From contig CAWJNK010000001.1 in assembly GCA_963844205.1 (NCBI GenBank), positions 1,612,001-1,676,000 of the forward strand: DNA of 64,000 nucleotides, in the 5' to 3' direction. The notes beneath the pieces are model-generated. The model was not told where the DNA came from, searched no databases, and saw only the letters and a list, made by a program, of their open reading frames with translations. The position numbers were made by a program, and so were the translations under genes. Positions 52,215 through 60,492 of the stretch are shown one piece after another; position 1 is the first letter of the stretch; each line of letters opens with the position of its first letter. This stretch comes from DASSUW01 sp963844205 (GTDB taxonomy: Bacteria; Actinomycetota; Thermoleophilia; Solirubrobacterales; Solirubrobacteraceae).

Positions 52215-53456
52215 GTGGCCGACGTCGAACCTTTCCGAGCCCTCCACTACGACCGCGACCGCGTCGACGGCCTCCAGCGCGTCGTCGCGCCGCCGTACGA
52301 CGTGATCGACGCCGAGCAGCGCGCCGAGCTGGTCGAGCGGTCGCCCTACAACGTCGTCGAGATCGACCTGCCGCAGGGCGACGACCCCTACGCCCACGCC
52401 GCCGACGTCTTCGAGCACTGGCAGCGCGAGGGCATCCTCGTGCGCGACGACGAGCCCGCGTTGTGGGCGCTGGAGCAGGACTACACCGGCCCCGACGGCC
52501 GCCGCCGCACCCGCCACGGCTTCTTCGCGCGCGTGAAGGTGGAGGACTACGGGCCGGGGCGCATCCGCCCGCACGAGCGCACGCACCCGGGGCCGAAGGA
52601 GGACCGGCTGCGGCTCACGCGCGCCACGCACGCGAACCTCTCCCCCATCTTCTCGCTCTACGACGACCCGGCCGGGGCCGCGTGGGGCGCGCTCGCCCCC
52701 CACGTCACCGGCGAGCCCTGGGCCGAGGTGACCGACGAGGACGAGACCACGCACCGGCTGTGGCGTGTCGCCGACGCATCCGCCACCGACGCGGTCCGCG
52801 AGGCGCTCGCCGACAAGGAGCTGCTGATCGCCGACGGCCATCACCGCTACGAGACCGCGCGCGTCCACCACCAGGAGGGCGGCGCGGGCCACGTGCTGAT
52901 GTGCCTCGTCGCGCTGCAGGACCCCGGGCTGACCGTCTTCCCCACCCACCGGCTGCTGACCGAGCTCGACGACCCGCGCCGCGAGTCCCTGCGCACCACC
53001 ATCCAGCGCGACTTCGACATCGCCGAGGTCACGGCCGACGCGCTCGAGCCGCAAGGGGATGGACCGGTCCGGATGGGGTACCTGGACTCCCATCACGGCC
53101 GCCCGCTCATGCTCACGCTGCGCGACCCGGCGATCGCCGCCGCCGCGCTTCCGGACAAGCCCGACCCCTACCGCGGGCTCGACACGGCGGTCCTCGAGGC
53201 GCTCGTGCTGCACGGGGCGCTGGGGATGAGCGAGGACGACATCTCGCACCTGCACGGGCTCGATTACGCGCGCGACACGGCGCAGGCGCGCGAGCGCGTG
53301 GAGTCCGGCGCGGCGCAGGCGGCGTTCTTCATGCGGGGGACCCCGGTGTCGCAGGTCCGGGACGTCGCGGCGGCCGGCGAGAGCATGCCGCCCAAGAGCA
53401 CGTACTTCTTCCCGAAGGTGCTCACCGGCATGGTGTTCAATCTCCTAGACGACTAA
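52215..53456 (+). CDS. DUF1015 family protein (SerK/ParB-like)
   Basis: A 413-aa protein. It opens VEPFRALHYDRDRVDGLQRV with VVAPPYDVID, and carries RIRPHERTHPGPKEDRLRL and the family motif LLIADGHHRYETARVHHQE. Related to the fold of archaeal free-serine kinase SerK and ParB/sulfiredoxin-like enzymes; the substrate in bacteria is not settled. GTG 52215 is 9 bases after the CAP stop. The stop overlaps the OsmC start (TAATG). Confidence 0.85.
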   Translation: MADVEPFRALHYDRDRVDGLQRVVAPPYDVIDAEQRAELVERSPYNVVEIDLPQGDDPYAHAADVFEHWQREGILVRDDEPALWALEQDYTGPDGRRRTRHGFFARVKVEDYGPGRIRPHERTHPGPKEDRLRLTRATHANLSPIFSLYDDPAGAAWGALAPHVTGEPWAEVTDEDETTHRLWRVADASATDAVREALADKELLIADGHHRYETARVHHQEGGAGHVLMCLVALQDPGLTVFPTHRLLTELDDPRRESLRTTIQRDFDIAEVTADALEPQGDGPVRMGYLDSHHGRPLMLTLRDPAIAAAALPDKPDPYRGLDTAVLEALVLHGALGMSEDDISHLHGLDYARDTAQARERVESGAAQAAFFMRGTPVSQVRDVAAAGESMPPKSTYFFPKVLTGMVFNLLDD

Positions 53457-53887
53457 TGGCGCTCCTGAATCGAAATACCACCCCGACCCGCTCAATGCGG
53501 GCCATCGCGCGACAGCGCGAGAAGTACACCCACGACGTCAAGGCCGGCGACCACACGATCACCGCCGACGAGCCGGTCCAGTCCGGCGGCGACGACCTCG
53601 GGCCGAGCCCCCAAGAGCTGCTGGCGGCCGCGCTCGCCTCCTGCACGGCGGTGACGATGGAGATGTACGCCCAGCGCAAGGGCTGGGACACGAACGGCCT
53701 GGCCGTCGACGTCCAGTACACGCCCGCCGAGCGGGGCTGCCCGACCCAGTTCGAGCTCGTCCTCAAGATGCCCGCGCACCTCGACGAGGAGCAGATCGAG
53801 AAGCTCACGACGATCGCGGCCAAGTGCCCGGTGCACCGGACGCTCGAGGGCGAGGTCATGTTCCACGAGCGGGTCGAGCTGGCCTGA
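53456..53887 (+). CDS. OsmC family peroxiredoxin-like protein
   Basis: A 143-aa protein with both redox cysteines in family context: LAAALASCTAVTMEMYAQRK and AAKCPVHRTL. Reduces organic peroxides or handles reactive thiols in the cytoplasm. ATG 53456 overlaps the DUF1015 stop and its own TGA overlaps the proposed NUDIX start, so the three are translated together. Confidence 0.88.
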   Translation: MALLNRNTTPTRSMRAIARQREKYTHDVKAGDHTITADEPVQSGGDDLGPSPQELLAAALASCTAVTMEMYAQRKGWDTNGLAVDVQYTPAERGCPTQFELVLKMPAHLDEEQIEKLTTIAAKCPVHRTLEGEVMFHERVELA

Positions 53888-54438
53888 GCCTGGCCGAAGA
53901 CCTAGCCGCCGTGCTGGTGGCGCCGGAGGAGGCGCTCGCCATGGACGTCCACGGCGGCAAGGAGGCCGCCGTGTTGGTGCCGGTGTGCGACCACGACGGC
54001 CTGCACGCGGTCTTCACGCGCCGCCGCCACGACCTCCGCCGCCACGCCGGCGAGATCTCGTTCCCGGGCGGGCGCCGCGACGAAGGCGAGGAGCTCGTGC
54101 AGACCGCGCTGCGGGAGGCGCACGAGGAGGTCGGCCTGCCGCCCGACGCCGTGCACGTGGTCGGTGCGCTCCCTCCCACGCCCACCTTCGTCACCAACTA
54201 CGCGATCTATCCGTTCGTCGGCGTGATCGAGCCCGGCTTCGCCTGGGTGCCGCAGCAGTCGGAGGTCGACGAGGTGCTCGAGCTGCCGCTCGAGGCGCTC
54301 CGCGCCGGCTACGGCGAGCGCCGGCTGGTCCGGCGCGGGATCCCGTTCCGGACGCCCACCTACGAGGCCGACGGCCACCTCATCTGGGGCGCGACCGCGC
54401 GGATCCTCGGCGAGCTGCTCAGTCGCGTGCCGCGATGA
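53884..54438 (+). CDS. NUDIX hydrolase (CoA pyrophosphatase type)
   Basis: A ~184-aa NUDIX protein. The box is GGRRDEGEELVQTALREAHEEVG; before it stands RRRHDLRRHAGEISFPG, the UPF0035-like motif of CoA/NADH pyrophosphatases (NudL group). The start is uncertain: a CTG at 53884 overlaps the OsmC stop and gives a family-like N-terminus (LSLAEDLAAVL); GTG 53911 and ATG 53941 are alternatives. The 3' end overlaps the minus-strand gene by 20 bases. Confidence 0.82.
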   Translation: MSLAEDLAAVLVAPEEALAMDVHGGKEAAVLVPVCDHDGLHAVFTRRRHDLRRHAGEISFPGGRRDEGEELVQTALREAHEEVGLPPDAVHVVGALPPTPTFVTNYAIYPFVGVIEPGFAWVPQQSEVDEVLELPLEALRAGYGERRLVRRGIPFRTPTYEADGHLIWGATARILGELLSRVPR

Positions 54439-54856
54439 CCCGCTCGACCGCGGCGGCCGCGTCGCCGCCCGGCTCGATGACCTCAACCGGGATGCGCCAG
54501 CGCTCGGCGGCGTCGCGCGCGATCGCCTCGCCCTCCGGCAGCGCCCGCTCGTAGACGACGCCGCGCACCGGCGTGTCGACGAGCTTCTCGAACAGCATCC
54601 GCAGGCGGCCGCCGTGGAGGTCGCGGTCGGGCACCGCGCCGAACAGCCAGCAGACCACGGTGACCCCGGCCAGCGCGTCCATCAGCGTGCCGATGCGGTC
54701 CGGGTCGCCCACGTACGGCTCGGCGCCGGCCGCCGCGATCGCGTCCGCGTTCGCGGGGTCGCGCGTCGTGCCGCGCACCGCGTACCCGCCGGCCGCGAGC
54801 GCGGCGGCGACCTCGCGCCCGCGGCAGCCGCACGGGACGATCAGGACCCGCGCCAA
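54419..54856 (-). CDS. Short NAD(P)-binding Rossmann protein
   Basis: A 145-aa protein with VLIVPCGCRGREVAAALAAG (glycine-rich turn with Cys residues instead of the usual GGTG), VRGTTRDPANADAIAAAG, GVTVVCWLFGA and VRGVVYERALPEG. Resembles atypical SDR/NAD(P)H-binding epimerase-like proteins but is much shorter. Function unknown. Start ATG 54856 overlaps the upstream gene stop by 16 bases. Confidence 0.7.
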   Translation of the reverse strand: MARVLIVPCGCRGREVAAALAAGGYAVRGTTRDPANADAIAAAGAEPYVGDPDRIGTLMDALAGVTVVCWLFGAVPDRDLHGGRLRMLFEKLVDTPVRGVVYERALPEGEAIARDAAERWRIPVEVIEPGGDAAAAVERVIAARD

Positions 54857-55125
54857 CGCCGCAGCTCGTCGTTGTCCTCGCGCACGCGCTCCTCGATCTC
54901 CTCCTCGGTGATCTCCGGCGCCCCGCGGCGGCGCTTGAGCTCGTTCTGCGCCCGGATCATCTGCTCGACGTCGTCGATCTCGTTCTGCGCCTCGACCTCA
55001 GGCGAGCGCGTCGGCTTCCAGTCCAGGTAGTCGCGCGCGGAGCGCTTCGAGAACGCCCCGAGAAGCAGCACGGTGACGATGAAGAAGGCCAGGAGCCCGC
55101 CGAACACGACGGTGAACGCGTCCAC
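54841..55125 (-). CDS. Small membrane-anchored coiled-coil protein, unknown function
   Basis: A 94-aa protein: one N-terminal membrane helix (AFTVVFGGLLAFFIVTVLLLG) followed by a charged, helical tail (VEAQNEIDDVEQMIRAQNEL, EEIEERVREDNDELRRW). GTG 55125 is chosen because upstream in-frame sequence is Arg/Ala-rich promoter DNA. Tail resembles a short coiled coil facing the cytoplasm. Confidence 0.65.
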   Translation of the reverse strand: MDAFTVVFGGLLAFFIVTVLLLGAFSKRSARDYLDWKPTRSPEVEAQNEIDDVEQMIRAQNELKRRRGAPEITEEEIEERVREDNDELRRWRGS

Positions 55126-55170
55126 GCGCGCGAGTCTAGGTGTCGCCGACCTCGCGCGTACGATGAAGTC

Positions 55171-55554
55171 GTGGGTCGCGTCTTCTTGAGCTACCGATAT
55201 CCGGAGCGGGAGGACGCCTGGCGCCTGCGCGACCGGCTCGGCCCTAGCTGGGAGGTGCTCACGCACGCGGTCAAGCCCGATGCGTCGGAGACCTGGCAGG
55301 GCGAGTGCCGGAGGCTGATCGCCGGCGCCGACGCGGTGGTGTGCATCGTCGGCTCCGGCACCGCCGAGAGCCCGAACGTCGACTGGGAGCTCGAGACGGC
55401 GATCGCGCTCGGCCGGCCGGTCCTCGCGATGCGCGGCGAAGGCGCCGCAGCGCCCGCGCTCCCGGCGCCGCTCGCGGCCCGCGGCGACGGACTGCTCGAG
55501 CCTGAGTCACTCTCGCGCCAGCTCGACGAGGTGGCCCTTGAGCGCGCAGGCTGA
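55171..55554 (+). CDS. TIR-like (DUF1863/TIR_2-type) domain protein
   Basis: A 127-aa single-domain protein: GRVFLSYRYPEREDAWRLRD (beta-A/alpha-A with FxSYR), SETWQGECRRLIAGADAVVC, IVGSGTAESPNVDWELETAI and ALGRPVLAMRG. The Glu in WELETA sits where the NADase glutamate of bacterial TIR domains lies, but activity is not shown. GTG 55171. It overlaps the following membrane protein gene by 17 bases, a close pairing seen in TIR-effector defence systems such as Thoeris-like units. Confidence 0.72.
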   Translation: MGRVFLSYRYPEREDAWRLRDRLGPSWEVLTHAVKPDASETWQGECRRLIAGADAVVCIVGSGTAESPNVDWELETAIALGRPVLAMRGEGAAAPALPAPLAARGDGLLEPESLSRQLDEVALERAG

Positions 55555-56038
55555 CCCGGACCTGTTCCCGGACGGCATCCCGGCGAGGCCCGACGGCACG
55601 TCCCTGGCGCTCGAGCAGTACAAGCTGATCCTCGGAACCACCGAGTCGCTCGAGTCGCGTCGGCAGACGCTCCACACGTTCTTCATGTCCATCAATTCGC
55701 TGTTCCTGGCCGCGATCGGGCTCCTCGCCAAGGAGAGCCTCGACAACGCCGCGGTCGCGATCGGCGTCGTCGTGCTCGCGGTCGCCGGCGGTCTGCTGTC
55801 GGAGTCGTGGCGGCGGCAGGTCATCTCCTACGGTCACGTCGCAGCGAGCAAGTGGACGGTCATCAACGAGTTCGAGACGTGCCTACCGACGCGCCCGTTC
55901 TGTGCCGAGTGGCAGGCGTTGCAACGCCGCAACTACCGCTCGTTCACGACGAACGAGACGGTGATCCCCGTCGCGTTCGTGGCGCTGTACGGCGTGGCGG
56001 TCGTCGCCGGCGTCCTGCTGCTGGCGGGAGTCGGCTAG
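55538..56038 (+). CDS. Two-TM membrane protein, RipA/SLATT-like
   Basis: A 166-aa protein. LEQYKLILGTTESLESRRQT is followed by TM1 (FFMSINSLFLAAIGLLA), TM2 (VAIGVVVLAVAGGLLSESW), then SYGHVAASKWTVINEFETCL, LPTRPFCAEWQAL and a C-terminal TM3 (PVAFVALYGVAVVAGVLLLA). The SINSLFLA...SY..V..AKW.VI.E.E..LP pattern recalls RipA-family octameric membrane proteins/SLATT-type predicted pore formers. TTG 55538 lies inside the TIR-like gene. It may be the membrane effector of that gene. Confidence 0.65.
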   Translation: MSAQADPDLFPDGIPARPDGTSLALEQYKLILGTTESLESRRQTLHTFFMSINSLFLAAIGLLAKESLDNAAVAIGVVVLAVAGGLLSESWRRQVISYGHVAASKWTVINEFETCLPTRPFCAEWQALQRRNYRSFTTNETVIPVAFVALYGVAVVAGVLLLAGVG

Positions 56039-56070
56039 CGCGGATACTGCGCGACCATGAGCTTCATGGG

Positions 56071-56256
56071 ATGGACTTCTGGCTTTGGCCACTGCCCGGT
56101 GAGGGCACCTTGCGCTTCGCCTGCGAGTGGCCGGACCAGGACCTGCCGGAGACGATCCACGATGTCGACACCGGCCCGATCCGCGCCGCCGCGGCGCGCG
56201 CTGTCGAGCTGTGGCCAGACGACCGCCCCGTCGGCGAGGACGACGACGAGTGGTGA
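56071..56256 (+). CDS. Small acidic hypothetical protein
   Basis: A 61-aa protein (DFWLWPLPGEGTLRFACEWP, IHDVDTGPIRAAAARAVELW, acidic end). ATG 56071 is the first in frame; no strong ribosome site. Ends 15 bases before the acyl-CoA dehydrogenase start. Unrecognised; the sequence has normal coding bias. Confidence 0.5.
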   Translation: MDFWLWPLPGEGTLRFACEWPDQDLPETIHDVDTGPIRAAAARAVELWPDDRPVGEDDDEW

Positions 56257-56271
56257 GCTAGCGTCAGTGCC

Positions 56272-57426
56272 ATGGACTTCGACCTGACCGACGAGCAGCA
56301 GCTCATCCGCGAGACCGCGCGGCAGTTCGCCGACCGCGAGCTCGCCGAGCGTGCCCGTGAGAACGACCGCAACCACCACTTCGACACGGAGCTGATCTCG
56401 AAGATCGCCGACCAGGGCTACCTCGGCGCGATCGTGCCGCCGGAGTACGGCGGCGCCGGGCTCGACTACGTGACCTACGCGGTCGTGGTCGAGGAGATCG
56501 GCCGCCACGACTCCGCGATGCGGACCGTGATCTCGGTCCAGACCTCGCTCGTGTGCTCCTCGATCCTGCGCTGGGGCAGCGAGGAGCAGAAGCGGCACTA
56601 CCTGCCGAAGCTGTGCTCGGGCGAGTGGCTCGGCTGCTTCGGCCTCACCGAGCCGGACACGGGCTCGGACGCCGCCAACCAGAAGACCCGCGCTCGCAAG
56701 AGCGACAAGGGCTGGGTGCTCACCGGCAACAAGATGTGGATCTCGCTCGGCACCCGGGCCGACGTCGCGATGATCTTCGCCCAGACCGACCCCGAGAAGC
56801 AGCACCGCGGGCTCGCGTGCTTCCTCGTCCCCACCGACACGATCGGGTTCAGTACGCAGGAGATCCACGGCAAGATGGGCCTGCACGGGATGGTCACCGC
56901 CTCGATCGCGCTCGACGACGTCGAGGTGCCCGACGACGCGCTCCTGGGCGAGGTCGGCGAGGGCTTCAAGGTGGCCATGAGCGCGCTGGACTCCGGCCGC
57001 TACTCGGTCGCCGCCGGTTGCGTCGGGGTCTGCCAGGGCTCGCTCGACCACTCCGTCGCCTACGCCAAGGAGCGCGAGCAGTTCGGCCGCCCGATCGGGT
57101 CGTTCCAGCTCGTGCAGGCGATGATCGCCGACATGCGCGTGCAGACCGACGCGGCGCGGCTGCTCGTGTTCCGCGCCGGCTGGCTCAAGGACCAGGGCAA
57201 GCCGAGCACGACCGAGACGTCGATCGCCAAGCTCTATGCCACCGAGGCAGCGCAGAACTGCTCGCACCTGGCGATCCAGGTCCACGGCGGCTCGGGCTAC
57301 GTCGACGACCACCCGGTGGAGCGCTACTTCCGCGACGTGCGGGTCACGACGCTCTACGAGGGCACTTCGCAGATCCAGAAGCTGATCATCGGCCGCGCCG
57401 AGACCGGGATCAACGCACTCGCGTGA
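56272..57426 (+). CDS. Acyl-CoA dehydrogenase (glutaryl/short-chain type)
   Basis: A 384-aa flavoenzyme: LTDEQQLIRETARQFADREL, CFGLTEPDTGSDAA (FAD/substrate motif), KMWISLGTRADVAMIFAQ, YAKEREQFGRPIGSFQLVQA, IQVHGGSGYVDDHPVERYFR and catalytic Glu363 in LYEGTSQIQKLIIGR. Performs the first step of fatty or organic acid beta-oxidation, passing electrons to ETF. Its TGA overlaps the hydroxyacyl-CoA dehydrogenase ATG. Confidence 0.95.
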   Translation: MDFDLTDEQQLIRETARQFADRELAERARENDRNHHFDTELISKIADQGYLGAIVPPEYGGAGLDYVTYAVVVEEIGRHDSAMRTVISVQTSLVCSSILRWGSEEQKRHYLPKLCSGEWLGCFGLTEPDTGSDAANQKTRARKSDKGWVLTGNKMWISLGTRADVAMIFAQTDPEKQHRGLACFLVPTDTIGFSTQEIHGKMGLHGMVTASIALDDVEVPDDALLGEVGEGFKVAMSALDSGRYSVAAGCVGVCQGSLDHSVAYAKEREQFGRPIGSFQLVQAMIADMRVQTDAARLLVFRAGWLKDQGKPSTTETSIAKLYATEAAQNCSHLAIQVHGGSGYVDDHPVERYFRDVRVTTLYEGTSQIQKLIIGRAETGINALA

Positions 57427-58850
57427 TGCGCCCGATCGGGGTCGCCGGCGGGGGGACGATGGGCGCGGGGATCGCCGCGCTGGCGGCCGAGGCGAGCCTC
57501 CCCACGCTGCTCTACGACCCCGACCCGGAGGCGCTGGCGCGGGCCCCGGAAGGGGTCGAGCCGGTGCGCGACCTCGCCGCCTTGGCGGCGTGCGGGCTCG
57601 TGATCGAGGCGGCGCCCGAGGATCTCGACCTCAAGCGGGAGCTGTTCGCCCGGCTCGCCGGGATCGTCCCGTTCGACTGCGTGCTCGCCACCAACACGTC
57701 GTCGCTGAGCGTCACCGCGATCGCGGCCGGCCTGCCGCATCCCGAGTGCGTTGTCGGCATGCACTTCTTCAACCCGCCGGCCAAGATGCGGCTGGTCGAG
57801 GTCGTGGCCGGCGAGGCGTCGAGCCCCAACGCGCTGGCCGTCGCCCGCGAGGCCGGCGAGGCGATGGGCAAGCGCGCGATCATGGCCGCCGACAGCCCCG
57901 GCTTCGTCGTCAACCGCTGCAACCGCCCGTTCGGGCTCGAGGCGCTCCGGCTCGTGCAGGACGGGATCGCCACGCCCGAGCAGGTGGACCGGATCTGCCG
58001 CATGGCGGGCGGCTTCCGGATGGGGCCGTTCGAGTTGATGGACCTCGTCGGGCTCGACGTCGGCCTCGCGGTCTCCCGCTCGTTCTTCGAGCAGTCGTTC
58101 GGCGAGCCGCGCTGGCGGCCGTCGCCGCTGGTGGCGCGGAAGGTCGCCGCCGGCCATCTCGGCCGCAAGGCCGGCCGCGGCTGGTACGAGTACCCGCCGG
58201 GTCGGCCGGCCGACCCCGAGCCGCCACCGGCCGGCGGCGGCTCCGGGCGGATCGCGATCGCGGGCGAGGGCGTGCTGGCCGGCGAGCTGTGGGCGGCCGC
58301 GGAGAACGCCGGCTGGGAGGTCACGGGCCTCGCGGACGCCGCCATTGCCGAGCTGATCGTCGACTGCGGCACCGCCGGCGAGGAGGTCCACGGCAAACCC
58401 GTGGCGATCCTGTGCGACGTCGCCGCGCTGGCCGCGCTCGACCCCGGCGGCGATTCGGTCGGGTTCCACCTCGTGCCGCCGCTCGGCCGGCTCGTCGAGC
58501 TGACCACGCAGCCGACCACCGCGCCCGCCGCGCTCGCGGCCGCCGAGCGCTTCTTCGCCACGCTGGGCCTCCATCCCGAGCGGGTCGAGGACGGGCCGGG
58601 GCTCGTGCTCGGGCGGATCGTGGCCCAGCTCGTGAACGAGGCGTACTTCGCGGTCGGGGAGCGGGTCGGCTCGGCGCCCGACATCGACGCGGGGATGGAG
58701 CTCGGCCTCAACCACCCGCGCGGCCCGTTCGAGTGGGGCCGGCTGTGGGGGCTCGACGCGGCGGTCGCCATGCTCGAAGGGCTCCAGGCCGAGTACGGCG
58801 ACGAGCGCTGGCGCGCCGCGCCCGCGCTGATCCGCGAGCTGCGCCGCTAG
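57426..58850 (+). CDS. 3-hydroxyacyl-CoA dehydrogenase with tandem C-terminal domains
   Basis: A 474-aa protein. Residues 1-~265 form a complete enzyme: GVAGGGTMGAGIAALAAEA (NAD-binding), VIEAAPEDLDLKRELFARL, ATNTSSLSVTAIA, VVGMHFFNPPAKMRLVEVV (catalytic His-Glu) and SPGFVVNRCNRPFGLEALRL. The rest repeats a degenerate Rossmann plus a second C-terminal domain (GLVLGRIVAQLVNEAYFAVG, LGLNHPRGPFEWGRLWGLD). This double architecture matches PaaH/phenylacetate-type or monofunctional dimer-like proteins. Works with the adjacent acyl-CoA dehydrogenase. Confidence 0.9.
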   Translation: MRPIGVAGGGTMGAGIAALAAEASLPTLLYDPDPEALARAPEGVEPVRDLAALAACGLVIEAAPEDLDLKRELFARLAGIVPFDCVLATNTSSLSVTAIAAGLPHPECVVGMHFFNPPAKMRLVEVVAGEASSPNALAVAREAGEAMGKRAIMAADSPGFVVNRCNRPFGLEALRLVQDGIATPEQVDRICRMAGGFRMGPFELMDLVGLDVGLAVSRSFFEQSFGEPRWRPSPLVARKVAAGHLGRKAGRGWYEYPPGRPADPEPPPAGGGSGRIAIAGEGVLAGELWAAAENAGWEVTGLADAAIAELIVDCGTAGEEVHGKPVAILCDVAALAALDPGGDSVGFHLVPPLGRLVELTTQPTTAPAALAAAERFFATLGLHPERVEDGPGLVLGRIVAQLVNEAYFAVGERVGSAPDIDAGMELGLNHPRGPFEWGRLWGLDAAVAMLEGLQAEYGDERWRAAPALIRELRR

Positions 58851-58884
58851 CACCGGCGTCAACACCGGCGCTAGCCTTGACCGG

Positions 58885-60492
58885 GTGAAGGCCCTTCTCC
58901 GGCGCGCGCTTGCGGGCGGCGCAGCCGCCGCGATGCTCGCGGCCCCGACGGCCGCGGCGGACGTGGCCGAGCTTCCGATGACGCTGCCGGGAGACGCGCG
59001 TGCCGCCTCCGTGCGCGCCGCGCCTGGGAGCTGGATCGTCGGCGCGCGCCCCGGCGCCGCCGCGCGCACGGTGGCCCGCCGGTTCGGTGCCCGGCACATC
59101 GGGCCGGCCGGCACCGGCGGCTACGCGCTCGCGACGAGCCGCGCCCGCGCGTTCGCCGCTGCCCTGGACCGCCGCGGCGTGCTCGTCTACGCGCAGCCGG
59201 ACACGCTCGCCGAGCCGTACCGGGCCGTGCCCCCGGACCCGCTATCGGTCCCGCCCGACGCGTGGCGCGACGCCGTGGTCGGTGCCGCGCCGGATCCGCC
59301 GCCCGTCGACGCCTCGAGCCCGCTCATCGCGGTCGTCGACGCCCAGCTCGACCTCACGCACGGCGAGTGGCAGGGCGGCAACGTCGATGCGATCCAGCAG
59401 TTCCCCGTGACCCAGTCGCACGGCACGGCGACCACGTCGGTGGCGGCGGCGCCCGCCAACGGCGTGGGGATCCTCGGCGTCTGGCCGGGCGCCCGCGCGC
59501 TGAACGTCCCGCTGCCGGACCAGATCCCGTGCCACACGTCGGCGGAGCAGATCGGGACCGCGATCGAGCGCGGCGCGGCCGTGATCAATATGAGCTACGG
59601 CTCGCCCGACCTGTGCGTCCCGGAGTACGTCGCGCTGCAGTACGCGGTCGCGGACGGGATCGTGCCGGTCGCGGCGGCCGGGAACGAGTTCGACGTGGGG
59701 AACCCGCCCGAGTTCCCGGCCTCGCTCCCGCACGTGCTGACCGTGGCCGCCGTCGGGCCCGACGACCGGGCCGCCTACTTCTCGAACGCGAACGCCGCCA
59801 TCGACCTCGCGGCGCACGGCGTGAACATCATGACCGCGGTGCCGCCGGCGCTCGACGGCGAGGCGCCCGCGGACGGCTACGAGCACCAGAGCGGCACGAG
59901 CTTCTCCGCCCCCATGGTCGCCGGCGCGGTCGCCTGGGTGCGGGCGGCGCGCCCCGAGCTGAGCGCCGACCAGGCGGCCCAGGCCGTCCGGCTGTCGGCG
60001 CGGGACGTCGAGGCGAAGGGCTGGGACGAGGACACCGGCTTCGGGGTCCTGTCGGTCGCGAACGCGCTGTCGATCGAGCCGATGCCGCGCGACCCCGGCG
60101 AGCCCAACGACGACATCGTGTGGGTCGACGGGCGCCTGTTCACGAAGCCCGATCCCTTGCTGTTCAGGGGCCGCCGCTCCGTTCGCATGACCGCGCTCCT
60201 CGACGTCTTCGAGGATCCCGCCGACGTCTACCGGATCCGGCTGCGGCCGCACTCCCGAAAGCGGATCAGCGCGAACCCGGCCGGCTCCGACGACATCGCG
60301 CTCGCCGTCTACAAGAAGGCGGCGAAGCGGCTGTCCTCGAAGCCGCTCAAGCGGTCGGCCCGGCGCGGGAAGCGGACCGAGCGGCTCACGCTCCGCAACC
60401 GCTCACGCCGGGCGCGGGTGTTCTACGTCGCGGTCCGGGTGCAGCCCGGCGCGCGCGACCTCGACGCGACCTACGCGCTGCGCGTGGGCTGA
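58885..60492 (+). CDS. Secreted subtilisin-family (S8) serine protease
   Basis: A 535-aa exported protease. Signal peptide RRALAGGAAAAMLAAPTAAA; propeptide to ~residue 120; catalytic triad Asp152 (IAVVDAQLDL), His179 (QSHGTATTS) and Ser339 (SGTSFSAPMVAGA), with oxyanion Asn in VAAAGNEFD. After ~residue 400 a beta-rich C-terminal domain with Arg/Lys-rich strands follows. GTG 58885 starts right before the signal peptide. Acts outside the cell. The 3' end overlaps trxB by 22 bases. Confidence 0.93.
   Translation: MKALLRRALAGGAAAAMLAAPTAAADVAELPMTLPGDARAASVRAAPGSWIVGARPGAAARTVARRFGARHIGPAGTGGYALATSRARAFAAALDRRGVLVYAQPDTLAEPYRAVPPDPLSVPPDAWRDAVVGAAPDPPPVDASSPLIAVVDAQLDLTHGEWQGGNVDAIQQFPVTQSHGTATTSVAAAPANGVGILGVWPGARALNVPLPDQIPCHTSAEQIGTAIERGAAVINMSYGSPDLCVPEYVALQYAVADGIVPVAAAGNEFDVGNPPEFPASLPHVLTVAAVGPDDRAAYFSNANAAIDLAAHGVNIMTAVPPALDGEAPADGYEHQSGTSFSAPMVAGAVAWVRAARPELSADQAAQAVRLSARDVEAKGWDEDTGFGVLSVANALSIEPMPRDPGEPNDDIVWVDGRLFTKPDPLLFRGRRSVRMTALLDVFEDPADVYRIRLRPHSRKRISANPAGSDDIALAVYKKAAKRLSSKPLKRSARRGKRTERLTLRNRSRRARVFYVAVRVQPGARDLDATYALRVG

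Noticed and set aside
58851..58884. CACCGGCG direct repeat between hydroxyacyl-CoA dehydrogenase and protease genes
   Set aside because: Two copies of eight bases in GC-rich DNA; too short to mean more than chance.
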